Positions 6,835 to 14,757 of a stretch of DNA of 14,956 bases are shown in pieces; position 1 is the stretch's first letter, and every line of letters starts with the position of its first letter. Position numbers and translations under genes: made by a program. Below the pieces are notes generated by a model, which was given only the letters and a program-made list of their open reading frames with translations, was not told where the DNA came from and did not search any database. The DNA comes from Candidatus Cloacimonadota bacterium (GTDB lineage Bacteria > Cloacimonadota > Cloacimonadia > Cloacimonadales > Cloacimonadaceae), in contig JAEWNJ010000137.1 of the NCBI GenBank assembly GCA_023392795.1, forward strand, positions 1 through 14,956, given 5' to 3'.

Positions 6835-8871
6835 ATGTCTATAAACTTTAATGAGATGATGCGGCAGCTTGCCGCTCCCAAAGCCGAATGCGACGCGCTG
6901 GTAAACAAGATGCGTTCCCTGCAGATTTCCCCCGATTTACCTTTTGGCGATTTCTTCCGCGAGTACCGTGAAAACGTAATTGCCGCTTGGGAGTATGGCA
7001 TGATGTTGGATGCAGATCCAGAGCTGCGGCATACTCCTGAAGATACTATCCTGTCTCTTCACGATCGTTTTTACGGTGTGCTGGATCCTCAAGATGGATA
7101 TGCCAAATGTCTTGCCAATCCGGATTACGCGCACGAACTATATGGAGCCGAGATGGGTTCGCTGGTTTCTGCCGCTATCATGTGCGGCAGGAGCATCAGG
7201 GCTTCATATCTAAAGGCCAATTTCCTGAGTGTCTTATCCGATTTGAAGCTCTTTTTCGATCTACATGAGCTGAGCCTAAAGGGCAATTCGAGCCATAAAA
7301 GCTGGCTGGATGCCTATATCTTCCGGACCCAGGAGAACTACGAAACTCAAGTAAAGGCGAACTATCTGAACCGCTTCTCTCCCGAAAACGATTACAACCG
7401 CAGGATCATGTGCGAAGCCGATCTCAGCGATCTTCGCTACCTGTATCGCTACGGCATCTACGTGAGCAAACACGAAAGAGCGATGGCACAATTTCTGGCC
7501 GCATATGACGCTGGAGAACTGGCCAAGATAGCCAAATACATCGTGCAATGCTTTATCGACAGCTTTGAACGCGCCAAAAAGGACTATCGGAAGAAGCGCT
7601 ACGCCACCGTAATGATTCCCCTCGGGATGGAAGCTCTGGGCAGATTGGTAGTGAAAGAACTGGCGGGGCACGGCTTGGAGGCTCTGGTTCCCTCGCTCAT
7701 GAATTCCGGCATCAATCGTCAGATGCCATACGATCACCGTTTTGATAGCGCCCTCCTCCTCACCAGAGACTATGTGGAGAAATCCCTAAAAGTAACCGAG
7801 GAAAGCATGGAAGAGCTCAAGGATATGATCGCCTTGCAGGCCGGACCCGCCTATATCGAGCTCTTTGGCGAGACTCCCTTCTCCCCCGTAAACAAGAAGA
7901 CCTGTCTCAAGCTCAGCGATGAACAGCAGCAGCTTTTCCGGGAGTTCAGTGGCCGCAACGCACAGCTTTATCACAAATACTACCGCAGAGACGAAGCCAG
8001 CTTTACCATCATTGCCTTCCCCTCCACCGAGATTGGCGACCAATTTGCCGATATCTTTGCCGATACGCTAAAGATAAACCTGCTGGATAGCCATACCTAC
8101 GCCAGGATCCAGCAGCATATCATCGACGTGCTGGACAGCGCCGATTACGTAGAAGTAAAGGGCAAACCCGGCAACGACACCGATATCAGGGTGCAGATGC
8201 ACAAGATCAGCGATCCTGCCACACAGACGATCTTTGAGAATTGCGTTGCAGACGTCAACATCCCAGTGGGTGAGGTTTTTACTTCGCCGGTTTTACAAGG
8301 CACCAACGGTACTTTGCATGTGGAAGATATCTACCTGGGTGATCTGCGTTACTTCAATCTCAGAATGCACTTCGAAGATGGCTGGGTCAAGGATTATTCC
8401 TGCAGCAACTTTAAGGATCCCGCAGAAGGTAAGAGCTATATCCATGAAAACCTCCTGCTGCCCCATCAAAGCCTGCCCATCGGAGAGTTTGCCATCGGGA
8501 CCAATACCACTGCCTATCAGATCGCCAAAAAGTACGACATCATGCACCTTTTGCCCATCCTGATCATCGAAAAGATGGGACCGCACTTTGCCATCGGCGA
8601 CACCTGCTATTCGCATGAAGAGGATGCGCCGCACCCGAGCTTGCTAAACGGCAAAGAAATGATCGCGGTGGAAAACGAGAAATCCGCCACCCGCAAGGAT
8701 GATCCGCTCTCTGCTTACACACAAAAGCATACGGACATCACTCTGCCTTACGAAATGCTGGCCAGTATCACGGCTGTGAGAGCTGACGGCAGCAGACAGG
8801 ACATCATCCGGGACGGACGCTTTGTGGTGCCCGGCACCGAAGAACTGAACATCCCCCTGGAACAGCTCTGA
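6835..8871 (+). CDS. M29-type metallo-aminopeptidase with long N-terminal region
   Basis: A 678-residue, apparently cytoplasmic protein with no signal peptide. The C-terminal ~230 residues resemble peptidase family M29 (aminopeptidase T/AmpS), two-metal enzymes that remove N-terminal residues from peptides. NIPVGEVFTSP (475-485) supplies E480. IGEFAIGTN (549-557) supplies E551. EKMGPHFAIG (579-588) supplies H584, with Y592 shortly after. KHTD (631-634) supplies H632 and D634. These fit the Thermus enzyme ligand set (E250, E316, H345, Y352, H376, D378), with extra residues between H584 and H632. The first ~380 residues are mostly helical-looking and match no domain I know; classical M29 enzymes are only ~410 aa. 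ATG at 6835 has GAGG 8 nt and GGAG 2 nt upstream. The family assignment is from motifs; the peptide substrate is unknown. Confidence 0.82.
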   Translation: MSINFNEMMRQLAAPKAECDALVNKMRSLQISPDLPFGDFFREYRENVIAAWEYGMMLDADPELRHTPEDTILSLHDRFYGVLDPQDGYAKCLANPDYAHELYGAEMGSLVSAAIMCGRSIRASYLKANFLSVLSDLKLFFDLHELSLKGNSSHKSWLDAYIFRTQENYETQVKANYLNRFSPENDYNRRIMCEADLSDLRYLYRYGIYVSKHERAMAQFLAAYDAGELAKIAKYIVQCFIDSFERAKKDYRKKRYATVMIPLGMEALGRLVVKELAGHGLEALVPSLMNSGINRQMPYDHRFDSALLLTRDYVEKSLKVTEESMEELKDMIALQAGPAYIELFGETPFSPVNKKTCLKLSDEQQQLFREFSGRNAQLYHKYYRRDEASFTIIAFPSTEIGDQFADIFADTLKINLLDSHTYARIQQHIIDVLDSADYVEVKGKPGNDTDIRVQMHKISDPATQTIFENCVADVNIPVGEVFTSPVLQGTNGTLHVEDIYLGDLRYFNLRMHFEDGWVKDYSCSNFKDPAEGKSYIHENLLLPHQSLPIGEFAIGTNTTAYQIAKKYDIMHLLPILIIEKMGPHFAIGDTCYSHEEDAPHPSLLNGKEMIAVENEKSATRKDDPLSAYTQKHTDITLPYEMLASITAVRADGSRQDIIRDGRFVVPGTEELNIPLEQL

Positions 8872-8909
8872 TCCATTGGTGTCTGCCACTCCTCAGCTAA
8901 GGACGCTTT

Positions 8910-9680
8910 GTGATCGAAGCTAAAGCATTGACCTGCGCTTATGGGACGCAGGATATCTTGAAGAACCTGGATCTGGTGCTGCCGGATCATGGCTTCACGG
9001 TGCTCCTGGGTCCCAATGGTGCGGGTAAATCCACCTTGCTTTATACGCTGATGGGTTATCTGAAACCAAGAGCGGGGAGTGTGCATTACAAAGGCACCAA
9101 TATCCGCAGGATCAACCGTCCCGAATTGGCCAAAGCCATCGCCTTCATCCCGCAGGAAATCCATAGCGAATTTGATTACAGCGTGTTGGATACCGTGCTG
9201 ATGGGGCGCTATCCCTATCTCACACTTTGGCAGACCTACAGCGAAGAGGATAAAGCCGCAGCGGAGAAAGCGCTGGCACAGATGAGGCTTTGGGATTTGC
9301 GGCAGCGCTATCTTTCCGAACTCAGCGGCGGCGAAAAACAGCGCGTATACCTGGCACGAGCTTTGGTGCAGGATACCCGGTACATCTTTCTGGATGAAAG
9401 CCTTTCCCAATTGGACATAAACTATCAGATCGAGATCATGCGCATGCTGCGGGATATCTCCACCCGCCAAGGCAAAGCCATCCTGTTGATCTCGCATAAC
9501 CTCAATCTGGCTGCTAACTATGCTGATCGCATGATCTTTTTGAAGGAAGGGCGCCTGCTCTACGACGGCAGCCCCAACGAGGTGATGAAAAGTGAGCATC
9601 TGGGCGAGATCTTCGGCATGCAGCTCCAGGTCGCGCCCAACCCGCTAAGTGGCGTGAATAACATAGTGTACCCCCAATGA
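8910..9680 (+). CDS. ABC transporter ATP-binding protein, FecE/BtuD type
   Basis: A 256-residue nucleotide-binding subunit of an importer of the metal-chelate class (iron-siderophore, haem or cobalamin), judged from overall similarity. It has Walker A GPNGAGKST (34-42), Q-loop FIPQE (Q82), signature LSGGEKQ (138-144), Walker B IFLDE (159-163) and H-loop LLISHN (H196). The D-loop region reads LDESLSQLD where LDEPTSALD is usual; SLSQLD-type variants do occur, and the catalytic Glu (E163) is kept, so it should hydrolyse ATP. The start is GTG at 8910 with AAGGA 6 nt upstream; no better ATG exists. It lies 38 nt after the aminopeptidase gene, and its stop overlaps the next gene's start (ATGA, 9677-9680). 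No permease or binding-protein gene is within the window, so the partner must be encoded elsewhere. Confidence 0.9.
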   Translation: MIEAKALTCAYGTQDILKNLDLVLPDHGFTVLLGPNGAGKSTLLYTLMGYLKPRAGSVHYKGTNIRRINRPELAKAIAFIPQEIHSEFDYSVLDTVLMGRYPYLTLWQTYSEEDKAAAEKALAQMRLWDLRQRYLSELSGGEKQRVYLARALVQDTRYIFLDESLSQLDINYQIEIMRMLRDISTRQGKAILLISHNLNLAANYADRMIFLKEGRLLYDGSPNEVMKSEHLGEIFGMQLQVAPNPLSGVNNIVYPQ

Positions 9681-10342
9681 AGTACATCCTTTTAGCCAGC
9701 CTGCTGATCATCATCCTGCTGGGTCTCTTCACCTGCCCGCAGCAAGATTCCACGCCCAAAAGCAAGGGCTACGAAGTAATCCGGGTGGTGGATGGGGATA
9801 CCTTCATCTGTAAGATTGACGATAAAGATACCCGGGTGCGCCTGATCGGAGTGGATACCCCGGAATCGGTTCATCCAAACAAAGATGTGGAGTATTTCGG
9901 ATTGGAGGCCAGCAAGTTCCTGAAAGACCTGCTGGAGGGTCAACGCGTACTGCTGGCTTATGATCAGTCCAATAGCGCGTCTGATCACAAGGATCGTTAC
10001 GACCGGCTGCTGGCCTATGCCTACCGGGCCTCTGATTCGCTGTTTATAAATGCCGAAATCATCTCCCGGGGTTACGGTCACGCCTACACAAACTTCCCCT
10101 TTAGTTATCTGGAAGACTTCCTCAGATACGAACGCGATGCCAGAATGAAGGGCCTGGGGCTATGGAGCGAGGGCGAAGATACCCCGGCCACAGAGATGGA
10201 TTCAGTGACGGTCTATTTCACCGGCAGCGGCAAGAAGTTTCACCGGGAACATTGCCGCTATACCACCGCCAAATCCATCGCCATCCCCCGCGGCGAAGCT
10301 ATAGCCCGGGGCATGGAACCTTGTAAAAGCTGTAAACCTTAG
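9677..10342 (+). CDS. Exported or membrane-anchored thermonuclease-family protein with C-terminal Cys/His motif
   Basis: A 221-residue protein of the staphylococcal nuclease (SNase) family, Ca2+-dependent phosphodiesterases that cut DNA and RNA. A hydrophobic N-terminal segment (about 3-18) acts as signal peptide or anchor; LFTC at 17-20 is not a good lipobox. With an offset of 20 from SNase, the key residues are all present: D41 (D21), R55 (R35), D60 (D40), T61 (T41) and E63 (E43). R110 in DRLLAYAY fits R87. A C-terminal module (about 177-221) reads VYFTGSGKKFHREHC then PCKSC, with H189, H192, C193, C216 and C219 as probable zinc ligands; such a tail is known in other extracytoplasmic nucleases. 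ATG at 9677 overlaps the ATPase stop, indicating translational coupling. The next gene converges with 5 nt between stop codons. Confidence 0.9.
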   Translation: MKYILLASLLIIILLGLFTCPQQDSTPKSKGYEVIRVVDGDTFICKIDDKDTRVRLIGVDTPESVHPNKDVEYFGLEASKFLKDLLEGQRVLLAYDQSNSASDHKDRYDRLLAYAYRASDSLFINAEIISRGYGHAYTNFPFSYLEDFLRYERDARMKGLGLWSEGEDTPATEMDSVTVYFTGSGKKFHREHCRYTTAKSIAIPRGEAIARGMEPCKSCKP

Positions 10343-10347
10343 AGCAG

Positions 10348-11238
10348 CTAAATCTTTCCCTGCTGTTGCTTGATCTCGCAGATGATGCCGTGACGCACTC
10401 CGCGAGTACTCACGATCACTCTATCCACTCCCGCTTTGTGAATGATCTGGCATACCAGATACGAAGCGGGCAGCATCAGATCAGCTCGCGCAGGATCCAT
10501 CCCGGGGATCTTACAGATTTCAGAAACGCTTTTGGGACGATACATCAGCACCTGGCGCAGAACCTCAGCGCGGCTGATCACCGTGCCATTCAGAGCTTCG
10601 GCATCAAAGCTTTTCATCCCCAGCATCACAGCGGCCATCGTGGCCAGAGAACCGCCGGTCCCGATCACGGTGTAATCCTTCGCTTGCCGGATCTTGAGAT
10701 TGGTTTCCACAAACATTTCCAAAGCGTGAAAAGCGCAATTGGTGTAGGGATCGCTACCCCGGAATTTGTCATTCAAACTGACTGCACCAAAGGGAAGGCT
10801 TACCACATCCTTGATCCTTGCGTCTCTGCCATAGATGAATTCGGTACTGGCTCCGCCAATATCAAAGGCAAGGATGTTCCCTTTGGGCTCGATCGCGGTC
10901 ATGATTCCTTTGTGTGCTGCTTCAGCTTCTTCCTTCACGCTCAGGATCTGCATCTTCAGCCCGGTTTTCTCCAGGATCAGCCCCACAATCTCGGGGTTGT
11001 TTGTCGCCCTGCGCATAGCCTCGGTTCCCACCAGGATAATATTCTGCATTTCCGGGAAACGTTTTTTGATATCGGAAATGATACTCAGAATGCTTGAAAC
11101 AGCCGCTTCCTTCATTTTGCCATCAGCATCCAGGTGCGAAATCAAACGAAGCGGGATACGGTAATCGACAAAGACCCTGTTATCCTTGCACTGCATTACC
11201 TTACAGGTATTAGATCCGAACTCGGCGATCAATTCCAT
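10348..11238 (-). CDS. Ppx/GppA family exopolyphosphatase / pppGpp phosphatase
   Basis: A 296-residue protein of the ASKHA-fold Ppx/GppA family, which hydrolyses polyphosphate and/or pppGpp. Only the catalytic two-lobed core is present (about 300 aa), as in short Ppx/GppA forms; E. coli Ppx is about 510 aa. Phosphate-1 motif FGSN (7-10) is preceded by Glu6 where Asp is usual. LSVKEEAEAAHKG (99-111) supplies the candidate catalytic Glu (E103/E104), and FDIGGASTEF (125-134) supplies D126 and E133. GTGGS (193-197) is the second-lobe loop. I place the start at ATG 11238, which has GAGG 8 nt upstream, rather than at ATG 11259, which has no ribosome site and would add only seven residues. Which of the two substrates is used cannot be read from sequence. 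Confidence 0.9.
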   Translation of the reverse strand: MELIAEFGSNTCKVMQCKDNRVFVDYRIPLRLISHLDADGKMKEAAVSSILSIISDIKKRFPEMQNIILVGTEAMRRATNNPEIVGLILEKTGLKMQILSVKEEAEAAHKGIMTAIEPKGNILAFDIGGASTEFIYGRDARIKDVVSLPFGAVSLNDKFRGSDPYTNCAFHALEMFVETNLKIRQAKDYTVIGTGGSLATMAAVMLGMKSFDAEALNGTVISRAEVLRQVLMYRPKSVSEICKIPGMDPARADLMLPASYLVCQIIHKAGVDRVIVSTRGVRHGIICEIKQQQGKI

Positions 11239-11418
11239 AAAGCAATCCTCACATCCCAATATTTACTTAGAATAAGATAAACTGATTGTGTTTTTACGCA
11301 ATAGCAATGTACAAATATTGCATGGGAGTACGGGCATAAACATGAAGTAAGCTCGGATACATGGAGCTATCGCTCCACATATCAATTCCTTCCGACTACA
11401 TGTCTTGTATGTAAACAT
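11239..11418. other. Short intergenic gap upstream of the Ppx/GppA gene
   Basis: No gene is seen. The region is AT-rich near the Ppx/GppA start, where its promoter should lie. A 6-bp hairpin TGGAGC-TATC-GCTCCA (11362-11377), flanked by ACA/TACAT-like bases, resembles in style the hairpins at 14452-14645. It has no T-run. Confidence 0.4.
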
Positions 11419-11817
11419 CTACTCGAGAAATGTCAAAAAGTGCTCGTGAATCTCCATCGGCAGTCTTTTCGCCTTCCCTCCTGAGGCGTAAACAACTGTG
11501 AACCTGGCTGTGAAGCAGAGATCTCCGGATGAGTTGTACGCTTCCTGGCGCCAAAACCCCTTCAGGCGATTGGCCTCATAGAACCAGCTTTTTACCAGGA
11601 CTGTTTCTTCCAGATCCAGAGCTTTCAGATAGTCCAATTCATAATGCAGCACAAAGAACTGAATATCCAGCTTCAGCAGCCTGGCGATTGGCATATCCAT
11701 CTCCACCAGCGCATCGCTGCGGGCTGCTTCCAACATCTGGAGATAGGCGGCGTTATTCATGTGTCCATAGATGTCGCATTCGTATCCGTAGATTTTCTTT
11801 CTATACTCAAAGACCAT
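11419..11817 (-). CDS. Hotdog-fold acyl-CoA thioesterase (4HBT / YbgC-like)
   Basis: A 132-residue cytoplasmic enzyme that hydrolyses an acyl-CoA to the acid and CoA. The 4-hydroxybenzoyl-CoA thioesterase signature is clear: YECDIYGHMNNAAYLQMLEA (12-31), where the conserved pattern is D..GH.NN..YL. Note that the Asp is at position 15 and the loop reads DIYGHMNN. Length (130-150 aa) is normal and the chain is complete. ATG at 11817 has GGAG 10 nt upstream. The gene stands alone, divergent from the YfhO-type gene. The acyl substrate cannot be inferred; the acyl-CoA decarboxylase operon is 5 kb away and not obviously linked. Confidence 0.9.
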   Translation of the reverse strand: MVFEYRKKIYGYECDIYGHMNNAAYLQMLEAARSDALVEMDMPIARLLKLDIQFFVLHYELDYLKALDLEETVLVKSWFYEANRLKGFWRQEAYNSSGDLCFTARFTVVYASGGKAKRLPMEIHEHFLTFLE

Positions 11818-11846
11818 TTCTGAAGATCTCCCAAAGGTTTTTTATC

Positions 11847-11874
11847 TTGACCGATAGCGCGGGGCAAATATGCT
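11847..11874 (+). promoter_or_regulatory. Possible sigma70-type promoter of the YfhO-family gene
   Basis: TTGACC (11847-11852) and TATGCT (11869-11874) are separated by 16 nt, 5 of 6 and 4 of 6 matches to the consensus. They lie 31 nt before the ATG at 11906, which would give a short leader with AGAGG as ribosome site. This is a pattern match only. Confidence 0.4.
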
Positions 11875-11905
11875 TGGCGAAAATACCGGACAAACAGAGG
11901 ATTTT

Positions 11906-14428
11906 ATGAGCCAGAAAATAGTCAATAAGAAAGTAAACAAAGCGGCATCAAACCCAGCGTCCACAGTGCTTTCCAGGGAATTGATCCCGATGAAGTATCT
12001 CAGCGGGGTCATGATTGCGCTGCTTTTTATCCTGCTCAGCGTGATCTACTTCCCGGTGGCATATCGTCACATGGAGCCTGCCGCCAGCGACATCAGCCAG
12101 TGGCGCGGCGCGGCTAAGAGCATCATCGATTACAACGCGGAACACGACGACAAGGCTCTGTGGACTCAAAACATGTTTTCCGGTATGCCGAGCTACATGA
12201 TCTCTTTCCCCAATCGCTATCCCTTTTTGGAGAGCCTTACCAAGCTGACCGACAAGGTGATCAATTGGCGCATTTTCCTGCTCTTTATCGGTGGGCTGGG
12301 CATTTTTGTCCTGCTCCGGCATCTGAAAGCCGATCCTTATATAGCTTTTTTTGGTGCCATAGCCTTCGTCTTTTCCTGCCATTGGGTTGGTTTACTGGAT
12401 ATCGGGCACAATACGAAGTTCCGTGCCATCATGTACATTCCCTGGGTCTTTTGGGCTTTGCTGCGCCTGAAAGAGAAGCCGGGGATCCTCTCTCTGGGTC
12501 TGCTGGCCACCTTCCTGATCACTCAGCTAAGGGAAAACCATCCTCAGATCAGTTATTATCTCTATCTTTTGATGGGTATGTACTGGATCTACCAATTGAT
12601 CGACAGCATCAAGAGCAAACAGTACAAACGCTTTGGCATCTGGACTCTATTGATCGTACTGGCTTTTGGACTCACCGCACTGGCCGTGATGAATCCCTAT
12701 CTTTCCACCATGGAATACAGCCATTACACAATGCGCGGAGGCTCTGCCGGTCTGGATAAAGCATACGCGCAGGGCTGGAGCTTTCACCCCAAGGAAATCA
12801 TCGCTTTTGTCATCCCTGATTTCTGGGGTGGGATAGACAACGCCTCCGGACGAAACTACTGGGGTTACATGCCATTTACGCAGGTGTACAACTACTTTGG
12901 TATTGTGGTGCTGGCCCTGGGGATTTTGTCTTTGTGGGGTTCGCATAAAGCGCTATCCCGCTTTCTTTGGATTTCTTCCGGCCTATTTACACTTATGAGC
13001 TTTGGCTCGGCTACCCCGTGGCTATCCGATCTGTTTTTGAATTACTTACCTTACTTTAATAAGTTCCGCGTACCCTCCATGACTCTGATCATCGTGCAAT
13101 TCAATGCTGTCATTCTGGCTGCCCTGGGGCTGATGCAGGTGCAGGAGAATATCGGAAATTCTCTCTGGCAAAAGCGTTACCTGCGCCTGTTCTGGATTCT
13201 GGGTGGCGTCTTTCTGACCTGGACGGTGCTCTCCAAAACTCTCTTCTCCGGCCTGCCCTTTGCCCGCCCCGATGAGATCGCGCAATACGAAAGAGCCGGT
13301 GCCAGTGGCCAATTGGCAGTTCTGAAAGGCGCGCGGCTGGACGCTTTGGTAAAAAGCGGTATCCTATCACTGCTCCTGGCCACCATCAGCATGGGGCTGA
13401 TCCATCTGGCCTCGCTGAAAAAATTCAAGAACAGTGTATTGGTGATCCTACTCTGTGCCATCACTTTTATCGATCTCTGGCCATATACCGGAAAACACCT
13501 GAAAGAACTCTACCCCATGTCCAAAAACCGCGAGGAGCATTTCAGCCTGCAGGATTATGATCAGTTCTTGCTCTCCGACAAGAGCAACTATCGCATCTAT
13601 CCGCTGAACTTCAGCTTTATGCAAGGTGGCGGTAATCAGCTTCGTCCCGCCGGCGAATGGGCCTATTATCACAAGACCATCGATGGTTATTCCGCGGCAA
13701 AATTGAAGCGCTACGATGATCTCCTGACTGTGATCAAGGGCGATGGCAAGCGCGATGGAGAGTTTTTCCGCTATCTGAAAGGCGTCTTTGCCGAGGATAG
13801 CAAGGAACTGCCCCTTCCCGTGATGAATATGCTCGGGACAAAGTATATCGTTTTACCGGATTCGATTCCCTACGGATCCATGCTGCAAAACCTGCGGCCG
13901 GTCTTTTACAATGGCAAACTAAGTATCTATCAGAATCTCTTTGCCCTACCCCCAGCCTGGTTTGTTTCCGATACAGAGGTCAAAAATAGCTCCGCTGAAG
14001 TGCTGGAAGCCCTTTGGGATCCCAGCTTCGACCCGGCTCATAGCGCCCTGCTGGAAAGCCACATCGAAGGAATCTCCGCCCCGGATAGCAGCTTCGTTCG
14101 CCAGACTAAAGCCGAGATGCATGAATTGTCCTACGATCTGGCCACGGATAAGGACGCCCTGCTGGTGCTCTCGGAAGTGTATTATCCCGCAGGTTGGAAG
14201 GCCTATCTGGACGGCACGGAGATTCCCATTCATCCGGTGAATTACGTGCTCCGCGGCCTGAAAATCCCCGCCGGGAATCATACTCTGGAACTGAAGCTTG
14301 CCCCTCCCAGCTATCAAAAGAGCATCAGACTCTCCTTTGCCGGACTCGGACTCACTTTGCTGGCCCTGCTGGGCGGACTGGCATTGGACACTTACCGGAA
14401 ACGGAAACTTTCTGAAAGCGTGATGTAG
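11906..14428 (+). CDS. YfhO-family polytopic membrane protein (GT-C-like glycosyltransferase)
   Basis: An 840-residue integral membrane protein. The first membrane helix is about 31-53, and roughly a dozen more follow to about 530. A large soluble, probably extracytoplasmic part (about 540-800) and a last helix (about 808-828) complete it. YfhO-type features are visible: SQWRGAAKSI (64-73), LWTQNMFSGMPSYMISFP (85-102) and QLRENHPQISYYLYLL (207-222). In Firmicutes, YfhO proteins take part in glycosylating cell-surface polymers with lipid-linked sugars, so a role in envelope glycan decoration is likely but unproven here. The start ATG at 11906 has AGAGG 5 nt upstream; an earlier in-frame ATG at 11870 has no ribosome site and overlaps the putative -10 box. 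The gene is apparently monocistronic, followed by a non-coding hairpin region. Confidence 0.88.
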   Translation: MSQKIVNKKVNKAASNPASTVLSRELIPMKYLSGVMIALLFILLSVIYFPVAYRHMEPAASDISQWRGAAKSIIDYNAEHDDKALWTQNMFSGMPSYMISFPNRYPFLESLTKLTDKVINWRIFLLFIGGLGIFVLLRHLKADPYIAFFGAIAFVFSCHWVGLLDIGHNTKFRAIMYIPWVFWALLRLKEKPGILSLGLLATFLITQLRENHPQISYYLYLLMGMYWIYQLIDSIKSKQYKRFGIWTLLIVLAFGLTALAVMNPYLSTMEYSHYTMRGGSAGLDKAYAQGWSFHPKEIIAFVIPDFWGGIDNASGRNYWGYMPFTQVYNYFGIVVLALGILSLWGSHKALSRFLWISSGLFTLMSFGSATPWLSDLFLNYLPYFNKFRVPSMTLIIVQFNAVILAALGLMQVQENIGNSLWQKRYLRLFWILGGVFLTWTVLSKTLFSGLPFARPDEIAQYERAGASGQLAVLKGARLDALVKSGILSLLLATISMGLIHLASLKKFKNSVLVILLCAITFIDLWPYTGKHLKELYPMSKNREEHFSLQDYDQFLLSDKSNYRIYPLNFSFMQGGGNQLRPAGEWAYYHKTIDGYSAAKLKRYDDLLTVIKGDGKRDGEFFRYLKGVFAEDSKELPLPVMNMLGTKYIVLPDSIPYGSMLQNLRPVFYNGKLSIYQNLFALPPAWFVSDTEVKNSSAEVLEALWDPSFDPAHSALLESHIEGISAPDSSFVRQTKAEMHELSYDLATDKDALLVLSEVYYPAGWKAYLDGTEIPIHPVNYVLRGLKIPAGNHTLELKLAPPSYQKSIRLSFAGLGLTLLALLGGLALDTYRKRKLSESVM

Positions 14429-14451
14429 TCTCCGGTTTGCCGCTGATGTAC

Positions 14452-14645
14452 CGGCGCTCACCGTAGCGCCGTGTAGAAACGTCTTCCAGACGTTTACATG
14501 CGGCAGGATGCCGCATCTACATTGGCTCCATCCGTAGTGTAGCATTCCGATGCTACAAGAAGTATTGCACATGGCTATGTGTATGAAAAGCATTACATTA
14601 TGCATGAAATTGGTGGTAGGAGCATCGTAGCTTTTGAAAGCTACG
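14452..14645. repeat. Cluster of six short perfect hairpins
   Basis: Consecutive inverted repeats with tiny loops: 14452-14458/14465-14471 (7 bp, 6-nt loop), 14477-14484/14488-14495 (8 bp, 3-nt loop), 14498-14505/14509-14516 (8 bp, 3-nt loop), 14538-14545/14550-14557 (8 bp, 4-nt loop), 14568-14572/14577-14581 (5 bp) and 14626-14634/14637-14645 (9 bp, 2-nt loop). Stem sequences differ, but several are joined by similar spacers (TGTAG, TACAT, CTACAT). No T-run follows, so only the first could serve as a weak 3' end for the upstream mRNA. Confidence 0.75.
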
Positions 14646-14696
14646 TTACGGGATGCCGCAGCCTTGCCATCTTCTGGTTCCTACGCATTTCATAAG

Positions 14697-14757
14697 CCGG
14701 TCATACAATACTCATACAATTGCACGACCGGTGTATGGGAGGTCTATCGGAGGCGTA
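14697..14757. repeat. Palindromic intergenic repeat, copy 2
   Basis: This copy shares CCGGTCATAC (14697-14706) and ACGACCGGTGTATG (14724-14737), extending to GGGAGG at 14737-14742, with the element at 2096-2156. GGAGGCGTA (14749-14757) also matches 2148-2156. It differs by a longer centre (19 nt between the arms), no tandem doubling of the right arm, and a partial repeat of GGAGG. Like copy 1 it lies in intergenic DNA. Confidence 0.8.

Noticed and set aside
6666..7001. Minus-strand open frame across the divergent promoter region
   Set aside because: It overlaps the 5' end of the M29 gene, has no ribosome site and no recognisable sequence.
9393..9419. ATPase inactivated by the LDES change in Walker B
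   Set aside because: The Asp and catalytic Glu (D162, E163) are intact; only the following Pro is replaced, which is tolerated in ABC ATPases.
11362..11377. Hairpin as terminator of the thioesterase gene
   Set aside because: The stem is only 6 bp and no T-run follows on the minus strand.
13946..14605. 219-codon minus-strand open frame reaching into the hairpin region
   Set aside because: Most of it is antisense to the YfhO-family gene, and the rest is hairpin DNA. Composition is shadow-like.
14452..14645. CRISPR array
   Set aside because: The hairpin stems differ from one another and there is no constant repeat with regular spacers; no cas gene is near.
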